A stretch of 64,000 bases of DNA from Trileptium ribeirensis (Eukaryota; Nematoda; Enoplea; Enoplida; Thoracostomopsidae), in NCBI GenBank assembly GCA_030248225.1, contig JASANE010011753.1, positions 1-64,000 on the forward strand. Direction: 5' to 3'. The position numbers and the translations under genes are program-made. Of this stretch, positions 35,001 through 47,230 are shown piece by piece. The stretch's first letter is position 1; each line of letters starts with the position of its first letter. Under the pieces are notes generated by a model. That model saw only the letters and a program-made list of their open reading frames with translations. It did no database searches and was not told where the DNA came from.

Positions 35001-37550
35001 ATTACATTAACCCCTCCTGCCGTCATTCATTCATTTTTGGACCATTTAATCTAAAATTTCACCTACAAATTGCAAAATTGTGCATATTCATTTTTATCCC
35101 TGTTTTCAAAGAGAGTATATATACATAGTAGATATATAAATCACAGTTTGTTTTTGGCACAAAGTAGCTTGAAAGACTGGAAAATTGACAAACGCGCACA
35201 TATTTTGTTGGATTCTGTATCTTTCATATCCTTTTTTTTTTGTTTTTAGACTATTTGGCTTGAATTTCCTTACTCATGGAAAGTGATTTGACATCTATTT
35301 TGAGAAAAAAGCACTATGATTATACTTATATGATTTATAGTATACTATTTTCACAAACACTAGTTACAAACACAAGTTCCTTTATCATTTGTAAAAACTC
35401 GAAATTGTACTCGTCACCATTCGGAACGTCTAGTAAAAAGGCAAACCTTTAAAAGCTAAAATGACTAAAATAGCACACTCCTTGATTTGAGAAAGACAGT
35501 ATCGAGACACATTAATTAGATTTTTGACGTAATCCTTAATTCAAAGACAATTCTGTAAATACCGTAAGTAAAAACCCAGGGGCCAGTTGGATTTTGATGC
35601 GGTCTTGAGCCCAGGTTCTCAAAGACTAGAGTATCAATTTCGCCGCCAGTGAATGGGTTATGGTAGCAGGAACAGTCTTCTGTTCCTTCTACGAAACTAC
35701 GATTACAACAATTTTTACTGTCGGGAAGACAAAATCCAATTCTTGAGTGTCATTAGTAAATATACCGCGCCCTGTTTATTTAATGTCACCCCACCAAGGT
35801 TTTTGCTCAATGTTTTGAATTTTTATGTAAAGGCGTGTTCAAGCACTCACAAACTTTTTGTTCAAATTTTGATCCAAACTTGATGCCCCATTTTTTTGCA
35901 TTTTTGGTAATTTTGAACGTGTAAACACTGTTCAGACTTTTCAAGAATATTCCTTTCGCAAAACATCTACGAGATGTATTACCTGAAAAAGTTTAAGCTC
36001 AAAATTTGAATAAAAAGTTTGAACGTGTGAACACACATTTAGTTTTTGGATGCATCATCATCATCGAGAATGTGGGACTTACGTTAAATTCGAATTCCAT
36101 TTCGTCGTCGTGAACATGTTGTTGTTTCGAATGTTTCCGCGTTTCTTCCATTCCAATCATTTGATTCCTACTTGTTGTTTTAGTTAATAAGTTTTTATTT
36201 CAAGCATCAAAGTTTAATTACAAGCATTTCATGAAAAACAAATATTTATTAAATATTTAATTAATATTAAAATACATTAGTTATAAGCGAATCTTTAGTC
36301 ATGACAGTTCTGTAATTACTACAGTTTAGTTGCAATATCTGCCTTTGAGCGATTACATTATTGGTTGAATTAAGAGATGCTTAGAAATGATAGTATAAAT
36401 TAAAATACGATTATGCACATGAGACAATCAAGCTTTACAGCGTCAAAAGCCACCGAATTTTATAAATTAAGGCCGTATGGGTACAGCCTGCAAATATACA
36501 ACATACAATTTTGTATTATGTAGCCCTAGGCCCTTTCCAAAACGAAACTGAAATTTTAAAATTTCCTGGATAAATTTTCGAAATTTAGGCAAATCTTAGC
36601 ACCCGAACACAGCTCGAAGAGTAAACCACATCTGTCATCCGTTATGTAACACTTCATTCCTCCAGTAGTATCAAAAACAATGAGAAAACATTAGGAGTCA
36701 AAGTGTTCATTGTATCTTAGAGTCTACATTTTGCCACCACCTTTGTACCTATCGAAGTCCCAGGTCTTTGGGTCGAGTTCAAACGCCCAGTGGGTCCGTA
36801 TTTCCCCTGCATCTAAATAATCGTATATATAAACGCTGAGACAACAGCAAGGCACACACCAAATGTACACAACGCGCGTGTATACGCGTATGCAATATAA
36901 GACATCACAGGTATATATACACATACACACGATGAAATGCTTCTATTATTATTATTATTACAATATCGTTGTGAAGCAAAAAAAACTTTACCGCCCAAAA
37001 CGAAATGTCACGCATGTTAGCTTTAACGAATTCTATATGATATGAAGTTCAACTTAAAATAATGGTCCGACATTACTATCACATCGTTGTTTTGACAGGC
37101 AGGGTACAGCGCCGGAGTGGGGTAAAGCAACATAATTATTGCTCCTCTTCCTGTTGGCTTTGAGCTCAGGCTGGGAACGGCTTGGCTTTTCCGGCAACAA
37201 GAAAATGATTAGGTAAAAATTACGTTAAAATAATCGCAATTTGAGAATCATCGAAATTTACTTAAAGTAATTCTCACTAGGATCCCTAGCTGTACGTGGT
37301 GGTCACTTTCCAAACCATGCCTCAACTGCTGTCATTCTGTAGGATATACTCGATTAGGGTTCGTTATTTACTTCAAGTACTAGAAGGCTTAGTTGTAGTA
37401 ACAATTCTTCTGCAACATCCATTGCTGACTGTGGAAACACTATACCTCACAAAATTTGTGCGGTCATTTCATTAATGTCAATTTATAAGGAAAAACACTG
37501 AATTCTCTTTGAACTGTTCAACTATAATTAAAACCTAATGGTCGTCTTCC

Positions 37551-38151
37551 AGATAAATCCGGGGTTTTCTTTTAGTGTGCACGCAATTCAACGAAGATCA
37601 TAACGGGTCTCCTATTCCCTCTCGAATCCATTTATATTCAGGATAAATCCGGGGTTTTATTTTAGTTTGCCCACAAATCAACGAAGAGCAAAACGGGTCT
37701 CCTGTTACCGCCCCGAATTCATTTGTATTTAGGATAAACGCGGGGTTTTATTTTAGTTTGCGCACAAATCAACGAAGATCATAATGGGTCTCCTACTCCC
37801 CGCTCCGAATCTATTTATACTGTGGAGAAATCCGGGGTTTTCTTTTTAGTTTGCGCACAAATCAATGAAGAGCATAACGGGTCTCTTATTCCCGCTCCGA
37901 ATTCATTTATATTTAGGATAAACGCGGGGTTTTCTTTTAGTTTGCGCACAAATCAACGAAGATTATACAGGGTCTCCTACACTCCGCCTGGAATCCATGT
38001 ATATTCAGAATAAATCCGGGGATTTCTTTTAGTTTGAGCACAAATCAACGAAGATCATAACGGATCTTCTAATTCCGGTTCCGCATTTTTTCAATGCAGA
38101 ATGAATCCGGGGTTTTCTTTAAGCTTGTCCGCTAATGAATGAAGATCGTGA
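37551..38151 (+). repeat. Seven tandem units of about 92 bp (left arm)
   Basis: Units start near 37,551, 37,639, 37,731, 37,823, 37,916, 38,008 and 38,098. Each carries GGATAAATCCGGGGTTTT-like and CACAAATCAACGAAGATCAT-like boxes. The last is cut by the nested element at 38,152. Another unit lies beyond it at about 38,632-38,745. Confidence 0.92.
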
Positions 38152-38611
38152 TGCGGCGTTAACGTTATAACAGGGTGTCTTAGACACCCCCATGTTTTTA
38201 ATAATTTTTTCCAAAGGTAGCTAACTAGGGGTATTGCTACTTCTGGACAGCGTCAGGCACAAAGTGTCTTCTGGCAGTTTTATTGATATTGATCGGAATT
38301 ATTAGATCAAGGTTCACATGGCCAAGATACAAAATATGAGAATTTAGAAAAAAAACTACACAGGTCAGTTGACTAATAAACCGCATTAGCTACAGACGGT
38401 GTCTGTTATAAGTTAATTCACGCCAAATTGGTAGCTAAGGGTGTGTGAGACACTGTAAAGAAGGAGAGTATTTAGTAGCTAGGGGTGTGCCGTACACCCT
38501 CGGCTATTGATTCACAGTATGGGTGTCGCACTGACTATCTATACGGTATGGCCCCGACTACAGGAAGACAAAAATTCCAAACAGCGGGGACATTATAACG
38601 TGAAAGCCGCA
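38152..38611. mobile_element. Nested miniature inverted-repeat element (left arm)
   Basis: The ends TGCGGCGTTAACGTTATAAC (38,152) and, inverted, TTATAACGTGAAAGCCGCA (to 38,611) form an imperfect terminal repeat of about 20 bp. The flanks GAAGATCGTGA and TAACTGGTC rejoin to the normal tandem-unit sequence GAAGATCATAACGGGTC, so insertion into one unit is visible. No coding content; target duplication is unclear. Confidence 0.75.
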
Positions 38612-39012
38612 TAACTGGTCTATTTTTTAACTTTCCGAATCCATTTATATTCAGAATAAATCTGGGTATTCTCTTAGTCTGCTCACAAATCTACGAAGAT
38701 AATAACGAGTCTCCTACTCCCGCTCCGAATCTATCTATATTCAGCCAAATCAGATAATATTTCCACATCGGTAGTGTTTAGAATATGCTATTTTTGGTCA
38801 ATGTATTGATTGCGTACTATACCACGTTCCGCGCGCAAACAGAATCACGTTTCTAATAAAGCCGCAAATGGCATTTGTATCTGAGCCTTAATTTTTTTGT
38901 AGTTACAACTTGAACTGGGGATTTAAGAAGATTTGTCCCTAATTCCTTGGTCATTGGTCTGATTCGATGCTCCTGGTCGTATCATTGGAGGCTGTCAGAA
39001 ATCTCTTCCCCG

Positions 39013-39854
39013 CTCGTAAATGATTGAACAAATTAAGGGATCAAAACAAATCGCTTGCTGCTGCAATTGCAAATATTTCAAATTTTTCGATTTCCTTCAG
39101 CCTAAATTTGACTGCATTTGTTACCTAGTTAGTGTAAGTCTATGTGATCGAAAAAATAATAGCTTCCTTATGGCGCCTGTAGACAACTGCGCGACTATAT
39201 ACTAGAGCTTTCGACACCGAAGTAAGCCTTTCAAAAACCAAAAAAGTCCCATCTCGCTAAAATTCCTACAAAAACCTCATACAAAGCGACAGAAGAGAAA
39301 AACTCACCACTACAAAACGACATAATATTAGCGACGCAGCACTCAGTCAGTCAATCAGTCAGCCAGCCAGATCGGCTTTGTTATCTATTATTTGTTAGCG
39401 TTGTTAGCTCATGAACCTAATTATTATTATTAGTAGCAGTGCTGTCACGGTCTTGAGAACTGTTGTCACGTTGTACATATGCGTGAGTTACAGGCATAGA
39501 AGAGTTAATATCGACTAACCAAGAGTTTCTCGCCACAGCTTTAAAAGCAGTAAGAGAAGCGAACTACTAGCGAAGCGTCGCAGCTACATGAGACGTAGAA
39601 TTGTTTTAGAAGATTGTGAGTTATGGTCGAGTTGATTTTTGAACTTTTACTAAGCTGGATTTCCGGTATTTCGGGATTACACGGACTTTGGGACAAAATA
39701 AACGCATTCACTTCAGGAATGAGGACGACATGGCCAAGATGACTTTTGACTGAAACTTTTTAAGTTTTGAGAATTTTAATTATTAATACGTGTTGGGTTC
39801 GTTCGGAAACCCTAGGTCATATCATACATCATGCATGGGCGAGCGCTGATGTCA
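39013..39854 (+). other. Loop of palindrome 2
   Basis: About 840 bp with no mirror partner. It contains a CAGTCAGTCAATCAGTCAG-like tetranucleotide run near 39,345-39,368. Short frames (39,020-39,205; 39,767-40,015) have no recognisable motif. Confidence 0.6.
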
Positions 39855-40255
39855 CGGGGAAGAGATTTCTGACAGCCTCCAATGATACGACCAGGAGCAT
39901 CGAATCGAGACCAATGACCAAGGAATTAGGGAAAAATCTCTTTAAATCCCCAGTTCAAGTTGTAACTACAAAAAAATTAAGGCTCAGATACAAATGCCAT
40001 TTGCGGCTTTATTAGAAACGTGATTCTGTTTGCGCGCGGAACGTGGTATAGTACGCAATCAATACATTGACCAAAAATAGCATATTCTAAACACTACCGA
40101 TGTGGAAATATTATCTGATTTGGCTGAATATAGATAGATTCGGAGCGGGAGTAGGAGACTCGTTATTATCTTCGTAGATTTGTGAGCAGACTAAGAGAAT
40201 ACCCAGATTTATTCTGAATATAAATGGATTCGGAAAGTTAAAAAGAGACCAGTTA

Positions 40256-40710
40256 TGCGGCGTTCACGTTATAATGTCCCCGCTGTTTGGAATTTTTGTC
40301 TTCCTGTAGTCGGGGCCATACCGTATAGATAGTCAGTGCGACACCCATACTGTGAATCAATAGCCGAGGGTGTACGGCACACCCCTAGCTACTACATTAT
40401 TTCTTTACAGTGTCTCACACACCCTTAGCTACCAATTTGGCGTGAATTAACTATAACAGACACCGTCTGTAGCTAATGCGGTTTATTAGTCAACTGTCCT
40501 GTGTAGTTTTTTTTCTAAATTCTCGATATTTGTATCTTGGCCATGTGAACCTTGATCTAATAATTCCGATCAATATCAATAAAACTGCCAGAAGACACTT
40601 TGTGCCTGACGCTGTCCAGAAGTAGCAATACCCCTAGTTAGCTACCTTTGGAAAAAATTATTAAAAACATGGGGGTGTCTAAGACACCCTGTTATAACGT
40701 TAACGCCGCA
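40256..40710. mobile_element. Nested miniature inverted-repeat element (right arm)
   Basis: Mirror copy of 38,152-38,611, with the same TGCGGC...GCCGCA ends. It sits at the same point in the inverted tandem array, so the insertion predates the duplication that made the arms or was copied between them. Confidence 0.75.
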
Positions 40711-41318
40711 TCATGATCTTCATTCATTAGCGGACAAGCTTAAAGAAAACCCCGGATTCATTCTGCATTGAAAAAATGCGGAACCGGATTAGAAGATCCG
40801 TTATGATCTTCGTTGATTTGTGCTCAAACTAAAAGAAATCCCCGGATTTATTCTGAATATACATGGATTCCAGGCGGAGTGTAGGAGACCCTGTATAATC
40901 TTCGTTGATTTGTGCGCAAACTAAAAGAAAACCCCGCGTTTATCCTAAATATAAATGAATTCGGAGCGGGAATAAGAGACCCGTTATGCTCTTCATTGAT
41001 TTGTGCGCAAACTAAAAGAAAACCCCGGATTTCTCCACAGTATAAATAGATTCGGAGCGGGGAGTAGGAGACCCATTATGATCTTCGTTGATTTGTGCGC
41101 AAACTAAAATAAAACCCCGCGTTTATCCTAAATACAAATGAATTCGGGGCGGGAACAGGAGACCCGTTTTGCTCTTCGTTGATTTGTGGGCAAACTAAAA
41201 TAAAACCCCGGATTTATCCTGAATATAAATGGATTCGAGAGGGAATAGGAGACCCGTTATGATCTTCGTTGAATTGCGTGCACACTAAAAGAAAACCCCG
41301 GATTTATCTGGAAGACGA
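40711..41318 (-). repeat. Seven tandem units of about 92 bp (right arm)
   Basis: Inverted counterpart of 37,551-38,151, with the detached unit at about 40,127-40,240. Unit-by-unit variants (for example CGCGG versus CCGGG boxes) occur in the same order in both arms, so the arrays were copied as a block. Confidence 0.9.
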
Positions 41319-43821
41319 CCATTAGGTTTTAATTATAGTTGAACAGTTCAAAGAAATTCAGTGTTTTTCCTTATAAATTGACATTAATGAAATGACCGCA
41401 CAAATTTTGTGAGGTATAGTGTTTCCACAGTCAGCAATGGATGTTGCAGAAGAATTGTTACTACAACTAAGCCTTCTAGTACTTGAAGTAAATAACGAAC
41501 CCTAATCGAGTATATCCTACAGAATGACAGCAGTTGAGGCATGGTTTGGAAAGTGACCACCACGTACAGCTAGGGATCCTAGTGAGAATTACTTTAAGTA
41601 AATTTCGATGATTCTCAAATTGCGATTCTTTTAACGTAATTTTTACCTAATCATTTTCTTGTTGCCGGAAAAGCCAAGCCGTTCCCAGCCTGAGCTCAAA
41701 GCCAACAGGAAGAGGAGCAATAATTATGTTGCTTTACCCCGACTCCGGCGCTGTACCCTGCCTGTCAAAACAACGATGTGATAGTAATGTCGGACCATTA
41801 TTTTAAGTTGAACTTCATATCATATAGAATTCGTTAAAGCTAACATGTGTGACATTTCGTTTTGGGCGGTAAAGTTTTTTTTGCTTCACAACGATATTGT
41901 AATAATAATAATAATAGAAGCATTTCATCGTGTGTATGTGTATATATACCTGTGATGTGCTTATATTGCATACGCGTATACACGCGCGTTGTGTACATTT
42001 GGTGTGTGCCTTGCTGTTGTCTCAGCGTTTATATATACGAGTATTTGATGCAGGGGAAAGACGGACCCACTGGGCGTTTGAACTCGACCCAAAGACCTGG
42101 GACTTTGATAGGTACAAAGGTGGTGGCAAAATGTAGACTCTAAGATACAATGAACACTTTGACTCCTAATGTTTTCTCATTGTTTTTGATACTACTGGAG
42201 GAATGAAGTGTTACATAACGGATGACAGATGTGGTTTACTCTTCGAGCTGTGTTCGGGTGCTAAGATTTGCCTAAATTTCGAAAATTTATCCAGGAAATT
42301 TTAAAATTTCAGTTTCGTTTCCTGGAAAGGGCCTAGGGCTACATAATACAAAATTGTATGTTGTATATTTGCAGGCTGTACCCATACGGCCTTAATTTAT
42401 AAAATTCGGTGGCTTTTGACGCTGTAAAGCTTGATTGTCTCATGTGCATAATCGTATTTTAATTTATACTATCATTTCTAAGCATCTCTTAATTCAACCA
42501 ATAATGTAATCGCTCAAAGGCAGTATTGCAACTAAACTGTACTAATTTCAGAACTGTCATGACTAAAGATTCGCTTATAACTAATGTATTTTAATATTAA
42601 TTAAATATTTAATAAATATTTGTTTTTCATGAAATGCTTGTAATTAAACTTTGATGCTTGAAATAAAAACTTATTAACTAAAACAACAAGTAGGAATCAA
42701 ATGATTGGAATGGAAGAAACGCGGAAACATTCGAAACAACAACATGTTCACGACGACGAAATGGAATTCGAATTTAACGTAAGTCCCACATTCTCGATGA
42801 TGATGATGCATCCAAAAACTAAATGTGTGTTCACACGTTCAAACTTTTTATTCAAATTTTGAGCTTAAACTTTTTCAGGTAATACATCTCGTAGATGTTT
42901 TGCGAAAGGAATATTCTTGAAAAGTCTGAACAGTGTTTACACGTTCAAAATTACCAAAAATGCAAAAAAATGGGGCATCAAGTTTGGATCAAAATTTGAA
43001 CAAAAAGTTTGTGAGTGCTTGAACACGCCTTTACATAAAAATTCAAAACATTGAGCAAAAACCTTGGTGGGGTGACATTAAATAAACAGGGCGCGTGATA
43101 TTTACTAATGACACTCAAGAATTGGATTTTGTCTTCCCGACAATAAAAATTGTTGTAATCGTAGTTTCGTAGAAGGAACAGAAGACTGTTCCTGCTACCA
43201 TAACCCATTCACTGGCGGCGAAATTGATACTCTAGTCTTTGAGAACCTGGGCTCAAGACCGCATCAAAATCCAACTGGCCCCTGGGTTTTTACTTACGGT
43301 ATTTACAGAATTGTCTTTGAATTAAGGATTACGTCAAAAATCTAATTAATGTGTCTCGATACTGTCTTTCTCAAATCAAGGAGTGTGCTATTTTAGTCAT
43401 TTTAGCTTTTAAAGGTTTGCCTTTTTACTAGACGTTCCGAATGGTGACGAGTACAATTTCGAGTTTTTACAAATGATAAAGGAACTTGTGTTTGTAACCA
43501 ACTAGTGTTTGTGAAAATAGTATACTATAAATCATATAAGTATAATCATAGTGCTTTTTCTCAAATAGATGTCAAATCACTTTCCATAGTAAGGAAATTC
43601 AAGCCAAATAGTCAAAACAAAAAAAGGATATGAAAGAGATAGAATCCAACAAAATATGTGCGCGTTTGTCAATTTTTCAGTCTTTCAAGCTACTCTGTGC
43701 CAAAAACAAACTGTGATTTATATATCTACTATGTATATATACTATCTTTGAACAGGTATCGAAATGACAGACAACTTTGCAATTTGTAGGTGAAATTTTA
43801 GATTAAATGGTCCAAAAATAT

Positions 43822-44423
43822 GTGCTCATTTTCTCTACGAAATGTTTGCAATGGATAAGTGACTCGGAAGTTTTCTAAAACCTTGAGACTACTTCAAAAA
43901 ATGCTGCAAATATCGCTACTGAAAAATTTGGCCCATTCTCACCATATATGATTTTGCCCGAGGGTATGAATCATGGACTCCCTTGGTTTATTGCTCCGGA
44001 CAATTTTTGTTTCTTCCGAGCGTAAACACGGCATGTCTGTTCCCACAGAGCATAACCGAAAATATTTATTTCAAAATTCCATTCCCAACGTACAAAAATG
44101 ATAAATTACTTAAGAATTTTCAGTGAACCAATTCAATTGATTCAATTCAACCTATAGTGTTTTCTAGACGATTTATTAACAACGTTTGCACTAAAAAACA
44201 CAAGTTTACAATTTTAGATCACGAATAAAATAAATGTGCCAGCAATTCGTGCTTCATGGTAAGTTTGACAGACTCCTAGCTCCGTTCGTACCCCCTTACC
44301 GCCCATATCCCTGGGAAAAGACAGAGAGAATATAACCCAACAACAGTATATCCAGTATTCAACAATGTTAGCAACACTGAAGATGAATGTAGTTTTATTT
44401 TTCAGAAATTGTAATTTAAAGGA
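43822..44423 (+). other. Arm-specific insertion of about 600 bp
   Basis: Left-arm sequence continues directly from GGTCCAAAAA into TGAATGAATGAC; in the right arm about 600 bp lie between these. No coding match or clear terminal repeats were seen. It is either an insertion here or a deletion on the left. Confidence 0.6.
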
Positions 44424-44459
44424 ATGAATGAATGACAGCAGGAGGGGTTAATGTAATCT

Positions 44460-45766
44460 GGTTGAACCCTAGGTCCTTTCCAGCACCCCAATCTGTTTGA
44501 AGAATCTAAAATCTTATCCTATTCCAGAAACCTACTAGTTGGGTCAATTTTAGTTGATGGCCTTGGGAGCTATCCAAAATTCCAAGCCCAATGAATTTCA
44601 ATCTTAAACCTCTTAGTTTACTGCATTCAAAAATCAAATGTTTTGCAGTCTCCAAATTTTTACCATACCTTTTACAATTATCATTGTCTTCAATCTTCAA
44701 AGCTTTCAAATGTTTCATAAAATTGCCGTGCCCAGCAAGAAACTGCAATGCGATTCTCATTTTCTCTTTATTCCATTTCCATAGAAACATGGATTTTCTT
44801 TTATCAATTTCTTTGAAGAAACATCTAGTCTGCAAGCAGTTGTTTCCATCGCGTCACTTTGACTGATGGTCCCTATATGAACAGTCTTTTAAGAAAGCCT
44901 TAAAAATGTATTACTTATAGGAATACAAAGTCGGGGACCCACAAACACAGTGTCCGATCCCTGCTTAGCCAGCCTATCAGTCATTTCATTTCCAAACAAT
45001 CCAAAATGTCCTTTAATCCAACCTAGTTTCAAGCTACTCCTCTTACCAAACCTATTAAGATGCTTTATGCATGCTAGCACGCACCAAAATCTGATTCGGG
45101 TATTATCTAATGCCTTAACTGCAGCTTGATTATCGCACAAAATAGCGATATTTCTGTTCATAAGTTTCTTTTCATCTAAAATTTCTGCGCATCTGCATAT
45201 AGCAGTAACCTCTGTCTGAAAACAGTTGCATGTCGACCAAGTGGAATGAATAGTGATACTTTATTTGGAATAAAGACACCCCAACCACAACTTTTTTCAT
45301 TGCGCCTGTTGATCGCCGATCCACTCGTGTAACATACTATTTCAGTACTTTCCACAGAGTCGACGCTAAAGTCCCCATAATATCAGAATTGGTTATTTCT
45401 GGTTGCTACAACACTCTCTGAAGGCATGCTCAGAGAAAGGGACCATATTTGACAGCTTCCTCCGCTATCGTTGGTTGCCCACGTCCTTTAAATATATAAT
45501 TACTGCAGAGACCCTTACTTTGAGTCTGTGGTATTCCTTCAGCACCAGTTCTTTAGCCAATACATCAATGGGTATGATATTCAACACCGCTTGCATTTCA
45601 TCTAGCGGGTCGTTCCAAAAGCACCCGTAATCATGTAACAACCTAATCTTTGAAACTTTTCAATAAAGCCTGTATATGACACCAAATGTAATCTGTGCAA
45701 CCTGCACACCACGCCATACCGACATAACCACAGATTTATACAAAAACTTTGGCGCAATCCCAGTTG
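44460..45766 (-). pseudogene. Non-LTR element B, 3' part: RT tail, RNase H, zinc motif
   Basis: Read on minus from 45,766. An RT connection segment (PKFLYKSVVMSVW, about 45,755-45,715) is followed by RNase H: CYTSGS at about 45,335, where the family has CYTDGS, so the first catalytic Asp is lost; then ILCDNQAAVKAL (about 45,140) and LGWIKGHFGLFGNEMTDRLA (about 45,020-44,960). A C-terminal zinc region (44,835-44,506) has one Cys changed to Tyr. The upstream RT portion continues at 47,966-48,148, on the other side of a Merlin-like insertion. Its 3' region forms the outer right arm of palindrome 2. Confidence 0.85.
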
Positions 45767-45954
45767 GGGGGAGTAATTCAACCAACCATGGAATTTTTCT
45801 GAAATGACATCTTTTATACTAAATCCGCCCTCCTGAGTCGATTGGTGCCATTGGCAGACCTCTCCGACTTGTCGTTCTTCACATATCAGGGACGGCAGAC
45901 AATTGTCGGCCCTAGCTCCGCCTTGCAGTTCATTTTCACAGTTTTTTCCGTTTA

Positions 45955-46060
45955 CGGCTAAGCCTTATACTAAGCCTAAGCCTAAGCCTAAGCCTAACTC
46001 TTAGACTAAGCTTAAGCCTCCTCGCCTGCGTTTGCCGGTACAGTACTTTACTAAACCCTA
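45955..46060 (+). repeat. Telomere-like GCCTAA tract upstream of transposase copy 2
   Basis: About four uninterrupted GCCTAA units at 45,974-46,000, with degenerate units around them, then the CTCGCCTGCGTTTGC box. GCCTAA is the complement of TTAGGC, the telomere repeat known in nematodes such as Ascaris and Caenorhabditis. Confidence 0.75.
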
Positions 46061-46095
46061 AGCCAAGGTTAATTTTATTTTTAGATAAATAAATA

Positions 46096-47090
46096 ATGCC
46101 CGGACGTCACAAGAATCAGCAATTCACAATAATTCCTATAAACGAAATTGTGGAGATTAATAATATTCGAGACCTCGATATAACGTATACTGAACTGGCG
46201 CGACAAACTATTGATAATGATTCAACTCTCAAGCACCTTGTTCGACGACGTTTATTAGCTAACTACAAGGATTGCGAGTGCGGCCAACCCTGTTACCTAG
46301 CAAAGCGTGGAGATTTCGGTAGGTGTGACGACTGGGAATGGCGATGTTCAAATCACCCCACTTGTCGAAAAAAATATTCGATCCGGCAAGGATCTTTTTT
46401 CGCTAGTCATCACATTTCTCTTGGAAACGCAATTTTATTAATTCAAGCCTACATCGACAAACAGACTACAACATGGATTCAAAAGCAATTACATGTTAGT
46501 AAAAATACCGTCACCGATTGGTATAACTATTGCCGAGACATTGCGGTTGCATTCGACAGGGACTACTGGCAGTATCTGCGATTGGGAGGCCCTGGTGTTG
46601 ACGTTGAGATTGACGAATCTATTTTTTTCAGCAAAAATATCATCGTGGTTTACGTCGACGAAAACATGGCTGGGTTCTTGGTATGATCGAGCGACATTCT
46701 CAAAGGTGTCTTCTCTTCCCAGTCAACAACCGACAAATTCCAACAGTAATCCCATTAATTATTCAACATGTTTTACTTGGAACCCGAATCCTAACCGACA
46801 GCTTTCGTACCTACATTGACGGTTTACGTGCCCTTCCACGGCCACATCTCTACACGCACGAAACTGTCAATCATCATAATAGACAATTTGTAAATCCCAC
46901 TGATCATACCGTAAATACACAGAACATCGATGGATTGTGGGCCCGGCTCAAAGAATCTATCCGAACACGTGGTGGAGTGAAACCGCAGTTGTTTGATCGT
47001 TATTTGAAGGAATATACCTGGCGACAACAATTTAAAGACAATCCTCAAGGGGAATTTTTCGCTCAACTACATGCTCTTTATCCATTATAA
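46096..47090 (+). pseudogene. Merlin/ISXO2-like DDE transposase, copy 2, one frameshift
   Basis: The ATG at 46,096 opens 196 codons; the rest continues from about 46,640 in another frame to a stop at 47,088. In order: a zinc ribbon (CECG...C, then WRCSNHPTC, residues about 57-95); a helix-turn-helix-like stretch (QLHVSKNTVTDWY, about 132-144); VEIDES with the first catalytic acid (about 172); then in the second frame RRRKHGW, LTDSFRTY with the second Asp, VNHHN and TQNIDGLW. The break lies in an A5 run at about 46,634-46,638, so one lost base explains it. Everything else reads through, which makes this the better-preserved copy. Total length of about 330 residues is normal for the family. Confidence 0.92.
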
Positions 47091-47154
47091 ATGTAAGATA
47101 TCTTGCATTTGTCTATAATAGTCAATAATGTTCTAATAGTCAATAGCAAAATAT

Positions 47155-47230
47155 ACTTAGCCTAAGCCTAAGCCTAAGACTGAGCCTAAGCCTAAGTCGG
47201 GGGGCTGCCGCCCCCCCAACCCCCCGCACT
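47155..47230 (+). repeat. Telomere-like GCCTAA tract and G-rich box, copy 2
   Basis: Several GCCTAA units (about 47,159-47,198) lie 65-110 bp after the transposase stop and run into GGGGGGCTGCCGC, the same order as at 24,290-24,345. Confidence 0.8.

Larger units (their letters stand above)
34549..44926. mobile_element. Giant palindrome 2 (about 10.4 kb) with tandem repeats in the arms
   Basis: Left arm about 34,549-39,012, loop about 39,013-39,854, right arm about 39,855-44,926. Inner arms (35,230-39,012 with 39,855-43,640) mirror each other about a centre near 39,431 with only a few percent divergence by eye. The outermost parts (left 34,549-35,100; right 43,740-44,926) are clearly more diverged, about 13-15% or more. 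The right arm also has about 600 bp with no counterpart (43,822-44,423). Each arm contains seven tandem units of about 92 bp and one nested miniature element. Mirrored short frames (35,653-35,883 and 42,978-43,208) are only an effect of symmetry. Foldback-like element, large inverted duplication or assembly palindrome are the options. Confidence 0.75.

Noticed and set aside
37551..38151. Centromeric satellite
   Set aside because: Only seven units of about 92 bp occur per arm, embedded in a palindrome, with no extended array.
35653..43208. A 76-codon protein conserved in two copies (35,653-35,883 and 42,978-43,208)
   Set aside because: Both copies lie at mirror positions of palindrome 2; similarity follows from the inverted duplication and is not evidence of selection.
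46096..47090. Bacterial contamination carrying an insertion sequence of the ISXO2/IS1595 type
   Set aside because: The copy is nested in a eukaryotic non-LTR retrotransposon and flanked by telomere-like repeats. Merlin elements are the known animal counterpart of this transposase.
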